64,000 bases of DNA from Aquabacterium sp. (GCF_030652515.1 NZ_JAUSAR010000196.1:90749-154748); one strand, 5' to 3'; shown: positions 36,177-45,604, numbered from the stretch's first letter. Notes: generated by a model from the letters alone, not told the origin. Numbers and translations: made by a program.

Positions 36177-37082
36177 ATGGCGGCCGTGTGGATGCAGCAA
36201 GCCGAGCGCAGCAACATGCTGGCGTTGCGGGTCATCGTCTGGGTGGCGCAGCGGCTGGGGCGCCCTGTGGCGCGTGTGTTGCTGTACCCCATCAGTTGGT
36301 ACTTCGTGCTCGCGGTGCCGAAAGCGCGTCGGGCCTCGATCGCGTATTTGCGCCGCGTGCTGGGCCGCGAGCCCGGCTGGATTGATGGTTTTCGTCATGT
36401 GTTCTGCTTCGCGTCCACCATCCTCGATCGCTTCTACCTGCTCAACGGGCGCTTCGATTTGTTCGACACCCAATTGTTCGGGCAGGAGCTGGCCCACGAG
36501 ATCCTGACGGAAGGCCGGGGCGCCATCATGATCGGCGCCCATTTGGGCAGCTTCGAGGCCGTCCGCGCCAGCAGCGACGGCATGGACGATCTGAACGTGT
36601 CCATGGTCATGTACGAGGACAACGCGGTCAAGCTGAACCAGATCCTGGCGGCCATCAACCCGGCGATGAAGCACAACATCATCCCGCTGGGCAACGTCGA
36701 CTCCATGCTGCGCGTGAAGCACTGCCTGGAGCGCGGTGAGATGGTGGGCATGCTCTGCGACCGCATGCTGAGCGGCGAGTCGGGGCGACAGGTCAATCTG
36801 CTGGGCACGCCAGCGGGGTTCCCGATCGGGCCATTCAGGCTGGCGGCGATGCTCAAGCGGCCCATCATCCTGATCGTGGGGCTGTACCGTGGCGGCAACC
36901 GCTATGAGATACATTTTGAGCACATCGCCGACTTCTCCAAGCCAGGCGGGCCGACGGTCGAGCAGACCATCGACCTGTACGTGAGCAGGCTGGAGCACTA
37001 CTGCCGTCAGGCACCCTACAACTGGTTCAATTTCTATGATTTCTGGGATGAGCTTGGACAGCCACGGCCAACGCGCCCTTGA
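36177..37082 (+). CDS. LpxL/HtrB-type acyltransferase
   Basis: The 301-residue protein of the lysophospholipid/lipid A late acyltransferase family has an N-terminal membrane-associated helix (RVIVWVAQRLGRPVARVLLY), the HxxxxE catalytic motif in GAHLGSFEAV, and the downstream LCDRMLSGESGRQVNLLG and PIILIVGLYR segments. In aryl polyene clusters this type is thought to transfer the finished chain from the carrier protein to a lipid acceptor. ATG 36177 has GAGG seven bases upstream. A GTG at 36159 is also in frame. It likely acts at the cytoplasmic face of the inner membrane. Confidence 0.86.
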   Translation: MAAVWMQQAERSNMLALRVIVWVAQRLGRPVARVLLYPISWYFVLAVPKARRASIAYLRRVLGREPGWIDGFRHVFCFASTILDRFYLLNGRFDLFDTQLFGQELAHEILTEGRGAIMIGAHLGSFEAVRASSDGMDDLNVSMVMYEDNAVKLNQILAAINPAMKHNIIPLGNVDSMLRVKHCLERGEMVGMLCDRMLSGESGRQVNLLGTPAGFPIGPFRLAAMLKRPIILIVGLYRGGNRYEIHFEHIADFSKPGGPTVEQTIDLYVSRLEHYCRQAPYNWFNFYDFWDELGQPRPTRP

Positions 37083-37695
37083 TGCGATGCGTGGATGGGC
37101 CCTGGCCCGCCGCCGTGGCTTGGTGGCCATGGCCTGTGGCATCGGCCTGGTGCTGGGCAACGGCCCCGTGCACGCGGCAGACGAGTGGACCATCGACACA
37201 CTGATGCGCCTGCAAGCTCAAACCAAATCCAGCCGCGCGACCTTTGTCGAGCAGAAGTACCTCAGTTCGGTCGAGACACCACTGGAGTCCTCTGGCGAGT
37301 TGAGTTACCAGGCGCCCGATCGCCTGGAAAAGCGCACGCTCAAGCCCACGCCCGAATCGCTGGTGCTGGACAAGGACACCCTGCTGCTGGAACGCAAGGG
37401 CCGCAAGCGCAGCATCCCCTTGCAGTCCTATCCCGAAGTGGGCGCCTTTGTCGAAAGCATCCGTGCCACGCTGGCCGGTGACCGCGCCGGCCTGGACCGC
37501 AACTACCAGGTCGAGCTCGAAGGCAAGCGCGAACGTTGGCGGCTGCTGCTGAAACCCTTGCATGCCAAGGCCGCCACCTTGGTCAGCCAGATTCGCCTGA
37601 GCGGGCAGGGCGAGCAGGTCGAGACCATCGAAATCCTGCAAGGCAATGGTGATCGCTCGGTGATGACGATCACGCCTCAGCCGTCCGCCAATTGA
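37048..37695 (+). CDS. LolA-like periplasmic carrier protein
   Basis: The 215-residue precursor has an N-terminal Arg-rich stretch and hydrophobic leader (ALARRRGLVAMACGIGLVLG, cut near VHAA). The mature part resembles LolA in fold: IDTLMRLQAQTKSSRATFVE, KYLSSVETPLESSGELSYQA, PDRLEKRTLKPTPESLVL, RKRSIPLQSYPE. LolA proteins shield hydrophobic cargo across the periplasm. Cluster-borne copies probably carry the aryl polyene lipid toward the outer membrane. Start is uncertain: ATG 37036, 37048 and 37087 are all in frame, and the first two overlap the upstream gene. It precedes the MMPL exporter, the usual order. Confidence 0.85.
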   Translation: MSLDSHGQRALDAMRGWALARRRGLVAMACGIGLVLGNGPVHAADEWTIDTLMRLQAQTKSSRATFVEQKYLSSVETPLESSGELSYQAPDRLEKRTLKPTPESLVLDKDTLLLERKGRKRSIPLQSYPEVGAFVESIRATLAGDRAGLDRNYQVELEGKRERWRLLLKPLHAKAATLVSQIRLSGQGEQVETIEILQGNGDRSVMTITPQPSAN

Positions 37696-37700
37696 CGACG

Positions 37701-40145
37701 ATGATCGTTCGCCGTTCGCGCGGGCTGCTGGCCACGCTTGTCTGGCTGGCCTTGCTGGCAGTGCTGCTCACCGCGGTGATCCGCGCGCACTATTCGGCCG
37801 ATTTGTCGGCCTTCCTGCCCAGCAAGCCGACGCCTGAGCAGGCGGTCCTGATCGACCAGCTCAAGGAGGGGCCGGCTTCGCGCCTGATCCTGATCGGCCT
37901 GGAAACGGATGACCACGGTCCCGAGGCCGCCAGCGGTCTGGCGCGTTTGTCCAAGGCCTTGGCCGCCGCCTTGCGGAAACTGCCCGCCTTGCCGGGGGAC
38001 CAGTCCGCCCCCTTCGCCTCCGTCAACAACGGCGAGCCGGTGGCGGCCCAGCGCGACCAGGAGGTGCTGCTGCGCTACCGTTACCTGATGAGCCCCGATG
38101 TCACGCCCGCGCGCTTCCAGCCTGAAGGCTTGCGTGTTGCGCTGCAGGACAGCCTTGACCTGCTGGGCTCATCGGCCGGTTTGATGTTGCAACCCCTGTT
38201 GACGCGCGACCCCACCGCCGAACTGGTGCACCTGGTTGAGGCCATGGATTCCGGCGGCGAGCGTGCCTCGGTGGATGGCGTGTGGGTGTCGCCAGACCAA
38301 AAGCGTGCCGTGCTGGTGGCGCAGACCCAGGCCGATGGCTCGGACCTGGATGCACAGCAACGTGCCATCGACGCCATTCGCCAGCAGTTCGACGAGGTCC
38401 AGAAGCGCGAAGGCCTGACGCAAGCGCGGCTGGTGATGTCGGGGCCCGCGGTGTTCGCCACGCAGTCTCGCCAAACCATCGAGTCCGAGGCCACTCGCCT
38501 GGCTTCCATCGGCTTCGCCATCATCATCGCGCTGCTCTTGAGCGTGTATCGGTCTTTGCGCGCTTTGCTGCTGGGTTTGTTGCCCATGATCACGGGGGCG
38601 CTGGCCGGTATCGCGGCCGTCTCCTGGGGATTTGGCATGGTGCATGGCATCACCCTGGGCTTTGGCATCACCCTGATCGGCGAAGCGGTGGATTACGCGA
38701 TCTACCTGTTCGTGCAGGGCAGTGCGCAAGCCACCGGGGCCCGACACGATGGCCGCAGTGCGGAAGGCTTCTGGCCCACGATCAGCCTGGGCGTGCTCAC
38801 CTCGGTCATCGGCTTCGCCTCGATGCTGGCCTCGGGCTTCCCAGGGTTGGCGCAATTGGGCTTGTTCTCCATCGTGGGCGTGGTGTCGGCGGCGCTGGTG
38901 ACGCGGTGGTTGCTGCCCCACCTGATCCCCGAGGGTTTCAAGATCCGGCCCACGCCGGTGCTCGATCGGCGCCTCACCTGGCTGAGCGCCAAGGCGCCCT
39001 CCGTGCGTTGGCTGGTGCCGGTGCTGCTGGTGGGCGCGGTGGCCGTGCTGTGGATGCACCGCGATCGCCTCTGGAGCCGCGAGCTGACCTCCCTCAGTCC
39101 GATCACCGCCGAGGCGCAAGCTTTGGACATGCGACTGCGCGCTGACCTGGGGGCGCCGGATGTGCGCTACCTGGGCGTGATCAGAGCCGCCACCATGGAA
39201 GCCGCACTGCAGGGTGCGGAGCAAGCCAGCACAGCCCTGGCACCACTGGTGGACAGCGGCATGCTGCTGGGTACTGACAGCCCCGCGCGCTACCTGCCCA
39301 GCCAGGCCATGCAGCGGCAGCGCCAGGCGGCCTTGCCCGACACCGAGACCTTGCGCACGCATTTCACGCAAGCCGCCAAGGGCCTGCCGCTCAAGGCCGA
39401 AAAATTCGAGGCCTTTTTTGTCGATGCGGCCCAGGCCAAGGACTTGCGTCCGCTTGCCCGAGAGGACCTGCAAGGCACGTCCTTGTCGCTGGGCGTGGAC
39501 TCGCTGCTGATGCGCCAGTCCGGCCAATGGACCGCACTCGTGGGCTTGCGACTGCCCAGTGGCGATGCGGTGGCTGGCACGGCCACGCCAGCGGTGGATG
39601 CGGCCCGCATCCGGCAACTGCTGAAGTCGTCGGTGAAGGTGGGCGAGGTGCACTTCATTGACCTCAAGGCCGAATCCGAGAAGCTGTACTCCGACTACCT
39701 GAACGAAGTGCTCTTCCTGTCAACGCTGGGCGCAGGCGGCATCGTCATCCTGCTGGCCCTGGTGCTGCGTGCACCTCTGCGGCTGCTGAGGGTGGTCACG
39801 CCCTTGCTGTGCACGGTGATCATCGTCACCGCCGGCCTGGTCGCCACCGGCCCCCCGCTGACGCTGTTCCACCTGGTGGGCCTGCTGCTGATCGTGGCCA
39901 TTGGCTCCAACTACGCCTTGTTCTTCGACCAGCGCACCCACCGTGGCACGCCGAGCGCGTCCATCCTGTCGTCCATGTTGTTCGCCAACCTGGCCACCGT
40001 GGCGGGTTTCGGCATGCTGGCGTGGTCGCAGGTGCCGGTGCTGCACGCCATTGGCGCGACGGTGGGGCCGGGCGCGATCCTGGCGTTGGTCTTGTCGGCG
40101 GTGCTGCACCAAGCGGTCCCCCAGACGGCGGCCCACCAAGCCTGA
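37701..40145 (+). CDS. MMPL/RND-type exporter
   Basis: The 814-residue polytopic protein has two repeated halves: TM1 at about 9-28 followed by a large periplasmic loop (30-255), five helices between about 260 and 420, TM7 near 438, a second periplasmic loop (about 460-665), then a final set of five helices. Family features include GFGITLIGEAVDYAIYLFVQ in the first half and LLIVAIGSNYALFFDQR in the second, where charged residues in the membrane carry protons. It probably extracts the aryl polyene product from the inner membrane to the LolA-like protein. Start ATG 37701 was chosen over TTG 37692. Confidence 0.92.
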   Translation: MIVRRSRGLLATLVWLALLAVLLTAVIRAHYSADLSAFLPSKPTPEQAVLIDQLKEGPASRLILIGLETDDHGPEAASGLARLSKALAAALRKLPALPGDQSAPFASVNNGEPVAAQRDQEVLLRYRYLMSPDVTPARFQPEGLRVALQDSLDLLGSSAGLMLQPLLTRDPTAELVHLVEAMDSGGERASVDGVWVSPDQKRAVLVAQTQADGSDLDAQQRAIDAIRQQFDEVQKREGLTQARLVMSGPAVFATQSRQTIESEATRLASIGFAIIIALLLSVYRSLRALLLGLLPMITGALAGIAAVSWGFGMVHGITLGFGITLIGEAVDYAIYLFVQGSAQATGARHDGRSAEGFWPTISLGVLTSVIGFASMLASGFPGLAQLGLFSIVGVVSAALVTRWLLPHLIPEGFKIRPTPVLDRRLTWLSAKAPSVRWLVPVLLVGAVAVLWMHRDRLWSRELTSLSPITAEAQALDMRLRADLGAPDVRYLGVIRAATMEAALQGAEQASTALAPLVDSGMLLGTDSPARYLPSQAMQRQRQAALPDTETLRTHFTQAAKGLPLKAEKFEAFFVDAAQAKDLRPLAREDLQGTSLSLGVDSLLMRQSGQWTALVGLRLPSGDAVAGTATPAVDAARIRQLLKSSVKVGEVHFIDLKAESEKLYSDYLNEVLFLSTLGAGGIVILLALVLRAPLRLLRVVTPLLCTVIIVTAGLVATGPPLTLFHLVGLLLIVAIGSNYALFFDQRTHRGTPSASILSSMLFANLATVAGFGMLAWSQVPVLHAIGATVGPGAILALVLSAVLHQAVPQTAAHQA

Positions 40146-40152
40146 TGACCGA

Positions 40153-40968
40153 ATGGAGCGCATGGTGCCTAGGCTCACATGGCGGCGTTGTGCCCGGGCC
40201 CTCTTCACTCTGCTAACCTTTTCGATCTGCCTGGCTGGCTGCGCTGGCTGGCGTCCCGCGAAAGTGCCCATGGATTCGATGTTCAACTTTGCCGCGCCCG
40301 ACAGCACTGGCGCCCGCCGTGCGCCAGTCTTGCTGGTGATGCTGCCAGGCGCCTATGACACGCCGCGCGATTTCATCGAACATGGTTTTGTGGCGGCGGT
40401 GCGTGAGCGGCATCTGGATGTGGACATCCAGTTGGTCGACGCCCACGTGGCGTACTACACCGGGCAGACCATTCTTGAGCGCCTGCAGCAGGATGTGATC
40501 GAGCCAGCCCGCCAGCACGGCTACCGGCAGATCTGGCTGGCGGGCATTTCCATTGGCGGCATGGGTGCGCTGGCCTACACCGCGACGCACCCTGCCGACA
40601 TCGCTGGTGTGGTGGCGCTGGCGCCTTACCTGGGGCCGCGCAACATCAGCGCGGATGTGGTGCGTGCGGGCGGATTGCGATCGTGGCCAGACGAAAGCCA
40701 ATGGCTGCCTGAGGACGACATGGATCGCCGGCTGTGGTTGTGGCTGAAGTCGCGCACCCTGTCCCCGCCTCCTGAAGGCCCGCCCCTTCTGTATTGGGGT
40801 TACGGTCTTGCCGACCGGTTTGCTCTGGGGCACAAGGCGGTGGCCGAAGCCTTGCCGGCCGACAAGGTGTTCACCGTTGAAGGTGGGCACGACTGGCCAG
40901 CCTGGATTTCGTTGTGGCACCAGGTGCTGGACAAGCTGCCTTGGCAACACACCGGCGGGCGCCCATGA
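40153..40968 (+). CDS. Alpha/beta-hydrolase lipoprotein
   Basis: The precursor of about 271 residues has a lipoprotein signal (LFTLLTFSICLAGC, Cys near 30). The mature part is an alpha/beta hydrolase with nucleophile elbow LAGISIGGMGALAY, preceding oxyanion segment VMLPGAYDTPRDF, and catalytic His in VEGGHDWPAW. It occupies the place after the MMPL gene where E. coli-type clusters have a DUF3261 lipoprotein. Its job could be acyl transfer or ester hydrolysis of the exported pigment at the membrane (inference). ATG 40162 is an alternative start. ATGA overlap with the following ketosynthase. Confidence 0.82.
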   Translation: MERMVPRLTWRRCARALFTLLTFSICLAGCAGWRPAKVPMDSMFNFAAPDSTGARRAPVLLVMLPGAYDTPRDFIEHGFVAAVRERHLDVDIQLVDAHVAYYTGQTILERLQQDVIEPARQHGYRQIWLAGISIGGMGALAYTATHPADIAGVVALAPYLGPRNISADVVRAGGLRSWPDESQWLPEDDMDRRLWLWLKSRTLSPPPEGPPLLYWGYGLADRFALGHKAVAEALPADKVFTVEGGHDWPAWISLWHQVLDKLPWQHTGGRP

Positions 40969-42212
40969 GGCGGTCGCGCCCTGAGCCCATGCCGCCCTTG
41001 GCCGTGGTGGCCTTCACGGCCATCAGTTGTGCTGGCCCTGGTGCAGCGGCCTTGAGTGCGTTGTTGCGTGGCACCCGCACGGCGCTGCGCGAGAACGACT
41101 TCACCCGGCAGCCCCTGCGCTCGTTCATCGGCCGGGTCGAGGGCCTGGAAGACCGGCCTTTGCCCGGCCATTGGTCGGCCTGGGATTGCCGCAACAACCG
41201 GCTCGCCTGGCTGGCCCTGAATCAGGATGGGTTCCTGGCCGCAGCACGTGCTGCCATCGCGCGACATGGCCCGACCCGCGTCGCGGTGCTGATGGGCACC
41301 AGCACGTCCAGCATTGGCGCCAGCGAAGATGCCTACACGCGGCTGACGTCTGATGGCCATTTCCCGCCCGACTTGTCTCAAGCCGAAGTTCATTCGCCGC
41401 ATTCGCTGGGGGCCTTCGTGGCGCATGCCCTGGGTGCCGCGGGGCCGTGCATGACGGTGGCCACGGCCTGCTCATCCAGTGCCAAGGTCTTTGCCCAGGC
41501 CGAGCGTCTGATCCGCTGTGGCCTGGTGGATGCGGCCGTGGTCGGCGGGGTGGACAGCCTTTGCAACAGCGTGCTGTTCGGCTTCAACTCGCTGGGCCTG
41601 ATGTCCAGCCGGGTGTGCCGCCCGTTCGATGCGGACCGCGACGGCATCAACCTGGCGGAGGCCGGCGGTTTCGTCCTGCTGGAAAGCGCATCGACGCCGA
41701 CAGGTCAGCGCACCGCCTTGCAACTGGTCGGTCATGGTGAGTCTTCCGACGCGCACCACATGTCTGCGCCGCACCCGCAGGGCCTGGGCGCACGCGAGGC
41801 CATGTTGCAGGCCCTGTCGCGCGCGGACATCGAGCCCACCCAGGTGGACTACATCAACCTGCACGGCACCGCCACGCCGAAGAATGATGAGGTGGAAGCC
41901 CGGGCGGTGGCCGATGTGTTTCCAACCAGCACGCGTGTGAGTTCGACGAAAGGCTGGACTGGTCATGCCCTGGGGGCGGCCGGTGTGCTCGAGTCGGTGT
42001 TGACCTTGCTGGCTTTGAAAGAAGGGTGGGTGCCGGGCACCTTGCATTGCCAGCAACCTGATCCCGGTTTGGGCGAGCGCTTCGGGCACATGCTGCAGCA
42101 CCGAACAGTGGACATGCCAATCAAGATCGCCATGAGCAACTCATTCGGTTTTGGTGGCAACAACTGCTCGCTGGTGTTTGCCCGTGCCGCAGACGCGGTG
42201 CCAGTCCCATGA
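40965..42212 (+). CDS. Beta-ketoacyl-ACP synthase (KS of pair 1)
   Basis: The 415-residue FabF-like condensing enzyme has the catalytic triad visible: Cys in MTVATACSSSAKV, first His in YINLHGTATPKNDE, second His in GWTGHALGAAGVLES, and the terminal GFGGNNCSLVF. It should extend the polyene chain with malonyl units. It partners with the following chain-length-factor-like protein (ATGA overlap), as the ApeO-ApeC heterodimer does in aryl polyene systems. Near the N-terminus FIGRVEGLE and WDCRNNRLAWLAL are shared with the second KS at 46424, so the two are paralogues. Confidence 0.93.
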   Translation: MRRSRPEPMPPLAVVAFTAISCAGPGAAALSALLRGTRTALRENDFTRQPLRSFIGRVEGLEDRPLPGHWSAWDCRNNRLAWLALNQDGFLAAARAAIARHGPTRVAVLMGTSTSSIGASEDAYTRLTSDGHFPPDLSQAEVHSPHSLGAFVAHALGAAGPCMTVATACSSSAKVFAQAERLIRCGLVDAAVVGGVDSLCNSVLFGFNSLGLMSSRVCRPFDADRDGINLAEAGGFVLLESASTPTGQRTALQLVGHGESSDAHHMSAPHPQGLGAREAMLQALSRADIEPTQVDYINLHGTATPKNDEVEARAVADVFPTSTRVSSTKGWTGHALGAAGVLESVLTLLALKEGWVPGTLHCQQPDPGLGERFGHMLQHRTVDMPIKIAMSNSFGFGGNNCSLVFARAADAVPVP

Positions 42213-43072
42213 GCGCGCTGAACCTGGACCTGGTCGTGCTGGGCGTGGGGCTGTGTGCAGGTCGCATGGGCACGTGGGACGAAGCGCGCGCGCACTGGCG
42301 TGGCGAGGCGCAGGCCGCAGAGTCCGCGCCATCGGCCAAGCCTCAGACCACGCTCCTGCCGCCCGCAGAGCGCCGCCGTGCGCCCGCCACCGTTTTGCTC
42401 GCCCTGTCCGTGGCCGAGCAAGCTTGTCGGGATGCCGGGCTCGAAGCGCGTGACATGCGCTCGGTGTTCACCTCCGCCCATGGTGATCTCGAACTCACCG
42501 ATTACCTCTGCACCACCCTGGCCGAATCGCCTGAGCACCTGTCGCCCACCAAGTTCCACCATTCGGTGCACAACGCGGCCTCGGGCTACTGGACCATCGG
42601 CGTCGGCAATCGGCACGCGTCCACCGCGATTTCTGCGGGGGCGCACAGCTTTGCCCAAGGTCTGCTGGAAGCGGCCACCCAGGTGGTGTGCGAACACGCA
42701 CCGGTGCTGCTGGTGGCCTACGACATGCCGGCGCCAAGCCCACTCGTGCCCATCACCCAAAGCACCGCCTTGGTGGGGCTGGCGCTGGTGCTGGCACCGG
42801 CCGAAAGCGCGACGGCCGCCGGCCCGAATCCGGCCACTTTGGCACTGCGCTTGCAGGCGGGGCTCACCGAGGGGTTGATCGAGTCGCCACAGGCTTGCCA
42901 TCCCGACATCGTGGCCTTGATGCCTCGCAGCCCCATGTCCGTCGGCTTGCCGCTTGCCCACGCCTTGGCCACCGCCGATGGACGGCAAAGTGTCGAGCTC
43001 CGTTTCATGTTGTCACCTGCTCAATCCCTGATCGTGACCCTCGCCGGCCGCAATCACATCAGCAGGCGTTAA
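42209..43072 (+). CDS. Chain-length-factor-like KS partner (pair 1), no active-site Cys
   Basis: The 287-residue protein is related to the N-terminal half of ketosynthases (ketoacyl-synt_2 type, ApeC-like). The region that aligns with the KS nucleophile reads AISAGAHSFAQGLLEAATQV, where the Cys position is Gly. The segment SPTKFHHSVHNAASGYWTI is shared with the second CLF. Both KS histidine motifs are absent. Such partners form heterodimers with a KS and help set chain length. ATGA overlap with the KS upstream and a 49-base gap to the next gene fit co-expression of the pair. Confidence 0.84.
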   Translation: MSALNLDLVVLGVGLCAGRMGTWDEARAHWRGEAQAAESAPSAKPQTTLLPPAERRRAPATVLLALSVAEQACRDAGLEARDMRSVFTSAHGDLELTDYLCTTLAESPEHLSPTKFHHSVHNAASGYWTIGVGNRHASTAISAGAHSFAQGLLEAATQVVCEHAPVLLVAYDMPAPSPLVPITQSTALVGLALVLAPAESATAAGPNPATLALRLQAGLTEGLIESPQACHPDIVALMPRSPMSVGLPLAHALATADGRQSVELRFMLSPAQSLIVTLAGRNHISRR

Positions 43073-43121
43073 CATCCCGCCAAAGGTGCCCATCCTGGTG
43101 CCGCACCGACAAGGATCGAAG

Positions 43122-44765
43122 ATGGCCGACACCTCGCACGACGTGCTGATCATGGGCGGCGGCCTGTCAGGGCTGACCCTGGCTCTGCAGCTCAAGCAGA
43201 CCATGCCCGACCTGGACATCAAGGTCCTGGAGCGGCGCCTGGGCCCGGCGCCCCAGGCTGCGCACAAGGTCGGTGAATCCAGTGTCGAGATCGGTGCCCA
43301 CTACTTCTCCGAAATCCTCGGACTGAAGGATCACCTGGACAGCGACCATCTGCGCAAGTTCGGCTTCCGCTTCTTTTTCAGCGAAGGCGAGGCCGACCTG
43401 TCCAGCGTGACGGAGCTGGGTGCCAGCCGCTATCTGTCGACGCCCAGTTGGCAGATCGACCGGGGCACCTTCGAAAACCACCTCGCGCTCGAAGCCGTGC
43501 GTCAGGGCGTGCAGGTCTCGGAAGGCGCGGCGGTCAAGCGCATCGAGCTGGACAAGAGCGAGGGGCACCAGGTCGAGTTCGAATGCCCGGACGGTGAGGG
43601 CGGCGTGCAACGCCAGACCCTGCGCGCCAAATGGGTCGTCGATGCCAGCGGCCGTGCAGGCCTGCTCAAACGCAAGCTCGACCTGGCCCAGGACAATGGC
43701 CACCGCGCCAACGCCGTGTGGTTCCGCCTGAACACGCGGCTGGACATCGACAACTGGGCCAACGACCCCGAGTGGCGCCAGCGCTGCGATCCCGCCGCGC
43801 GCTGGATGTCGACCAACCACCTGTGCGGCGCCGGCTACTGGCTCTGGCTCATCCCCTTGTCGTCAGGGGCGCATTCGGTGGGCATCGTCGCGGATGCCGA
43901 CATGCATCCGCTGGAAGGCATGAACACGTTCGACAAGGCCATGGCCTGGATCGCCGAGCATCAACCCTGCGTGCACGAGATCCTGGAAAGCCACCGCGAC
44001 ACCCTGATGGACTTCGCCTTCTTCCGCCATTTCTCGCATGGCTGCAAGCAGGTGTTCTCGCCGGAACGCTGGGCCATCACGGGCGATGCCGGCATGTTCC
44101 TTGATCCGTTCTACTCCCCGGGTTCGGACTTCATTGCCATTTCCAACACCTACATCACCAAGCTGATCCAGCACGACCAGGCCGGCGAGTCGCTGCGCAT
44201 GCCGACGCTGTTCTACGGCGAGGTGCTGCAATCCTTCTACCAAAGCACCTTGTCGCTCTACGAAGGCCAGTACGCGCTGTTTGGCAGCCCCCGCGTCATG
44301 CCCACCAAGGTATTGTGGGACTACACCTATTACTGGGGCGTGCTGTGCCTGCTGTTCTTCCAGGGGCGCCTGGCCGACCGGGCCGCCTTGTTGGAATTGC
44401 ACGCACCGCTGATGCGCGCCCGCGAATTGAACAGCGGCATCCAGACCCTGCTGCGGCAATGGGGCGAGGCCACCGACCTGGCGGCCAGCCAGCCTGGCGA
44501 TGGCCCGCGCCGCGACGACAACCCGCCCTGCATGCTGGACCAGGCCAGCTTGCCTTGGTTCGCCGCGCTCAACGCCGGCCTGCGCGACCAGCTCGACGAC
44601 GCAGGCTTCCGTGAACGCGCCCGGGCCAACGTGGCGCAGCTTGAACAACTGGCGTCAGAGATCGTGGGGCAGGCGCTGCGCGATGCGCCCAGCTTGCGTG
44701 CGCAACTGCCGCCGGGTCTGGTGCCGGTCGACACGCACGCACTTTTGTTCAAAATGGCGGCCTGA
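43122..44765 (+). CDS. Flavin-dependent halogenase-like oxidoreductase (1)
   Basis: The 547-residue FAD enzyme has the dinucleotide fold VLIMGGGLSGLTLALQL at the start, AHKVGESSVEIGAHYF, VVDASGRAGLLKRKL, the halogenase-type WxWxIP sequence in GYWLWLIPLSSGAHSVG near residue 240, and GDAGMFLDPFYSPGSDF. The WxWxIP motif marks flavin-dependent halogenases and is absent from monooxygenases. Xanthomonadins are brominated, so arene halogenation is a fair guess, though dehydrogenase roles exist in the superfamily. ATG 43122 follows AAGGA. A frame extension to 43086 has no support. A separate, smaller halogenase-like gene is at 54965-56266. Confidence 0.8.
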   Translation: MADTSHDVLIMGGGLSGLTLALQLKQTMPDLDIKVLERRLGPAPQAAHKVGESSVEIGAHYFSEILGLKDHLDSDHLRKFGFRFFFSEGEADLSSVTELGASRYLSTPSWQIDRGTFENHLALEAVRQGVQVSEGAAVKRIELDKSEGHQVEFECPDGEGGVQRQTLRAKWVVDASGRAGLLKRKLDLAQDNGHRANAVWFRLNTRLDIDNWANDPEWRQRCDPAARWMSTNHLCGAGYWLWLIPLSSGAHSVGIVADADMHPLEGMNTFDKAMAWIAEHQPCVHEILESHRDTLMDFAFFRHFSHGCKQVFSPERWAITGDAGMFLDPFYSPGSDFIAISNTYITKLIQHDQAGESLRMPTLFYGEVLQSFYQSTLSLYEGQYALFGSPRVMPTKVLWDYTYYWGVLCLLFFQGRLADRAALLELHAPLMRARELNSGIQTLLRQWGEATDLAASQPGDGPRRDDNPPCMLDQASLPWFAALNAGLRDQLDDAGFRERARANVAQLEQLASEIVGQALRDAPSLRAQLPPGLVPVDTHALLFKMAA

Positions 44766-45604
44766 TGCCTTCATCTCCCACCGCGAACCACCCTGACCGT
44801 GGCCCGTCCGCGCCCTGGCACATGCCCTGGGCCCTGAAAGCCTCTGTGGGTGTGCACGCGGCGGCGGGCGTGGCCGTGGCCGCCATGCCCGAGCTTTGGC
44901 CCCAGGCGCTGGCCAGTGTCGTGGCCAACCATGCGGCGATCACGGCGCTGGGCCTGTGGCCCACCAGCCGCCTGCTCGGCCCCAACATCCTGCGCCTGCC
45001 GCCAGCCGCCATCACCCGGCGCGAAATCACCCTGACCTTCGACGATGGCCCCGATCCGGCCGTCACGCCCCAGGTGCTCGACCTGTTGGACGCCTTCCAG
45101 GTCAAGGCCACCTTCTTCTGCATCGGCGTTCGCGTGCTGCAGCATCCCGAGCTGGCACGTGAGATCGTCCGCCGCGGTCACCGCATCGAGAACCACAGCC
45201 ATGCACACCGCCACACCTTCTCGGTGTCCGGCCTCAAGCGCATCGAGCAGGAAATCCGCCGCGGGCAGGATGCCATCGCCGACACGGTGGGGCGGGTGCC
45301 TGTTTTCTTTCGCGCACCTGCGGGGCTGCGCAACGTCTTCCTCGACCCGGTGTTGCACAAGCTCGACCTGCGCCTGGCCAGTTGGACCCGGCGCGGTTTC
45401 GACACCGCCCGAAGTGATGCGGACTACGTGGCCCACCGCCTGATCGACAATCTGGCACCCGGCGACCTGCTCTTGCTGCACGATGGCCATGCCGCGCGAA
45501 CCTCGGCGGGCACACCCGTGATCATTGAGGTCCTGCCCCGCTTGCTGGAGGCCTGCTTGGCCCGCAACGTGCATCCCGTGACCCTGGATGCTGCTTTTTC
45601 ATGA
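44765..45604 (+). CDS. NodB-type polysaccharide deacetylase
   Basis: The 279-residue carbohydrate esterase family 4 protein has one hydrophobic N-terminal region (VGVHAAAGVAVAAM, then LWPQALASVVANHAAITAL) and NodB motifs: TFDDGPDP (catalytic base and metal Asp), HSHAHRH (metal His), FRAPAGLRN (Arg), and LLLHDGHAART. CE4 enzymes remove acetyl groups from N-acetyl sugars or O-acetyl esters. In this cluster it could trim a sugar on the pigment head group or a bacterial envelope polymer. The start shares one base with the halogenase stop. It is not a standard aryl polyene gene. Confidence 0.87.
   Translation: MPSSPTANHPDRGPSAPWHMPWALKASVGVHAAAGVAVAAMPELWPQALASVVANHAAITALGLWPTSRLLGPNILRLPPAAITRREITLTFDDGPDPAVTPQVLDLLDAFQVKATFFCIGVRVLQHPELAREIVRRGHRIENHSHAHRHTFSVSGLKRIEQEIRRGQDAIADTVGRVPVFFRAPAGLRNVFLDPVLHKLDLRLASWTRRGFDTARSDADYVAHRLIDNLAPGDLLLLHDGHAARTSAGTPVIIEVLPRLLEACLARNVHPVTLDAAFS

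Noticed and set aside
38169..39653. Open frame of about 494 codons opposite the MMPL exporter gene
   Set aside because: The product is His/Gln/Arg-rich with no fold features, whereas the plus-strand gene has clear membrane helices and exporter motifs.
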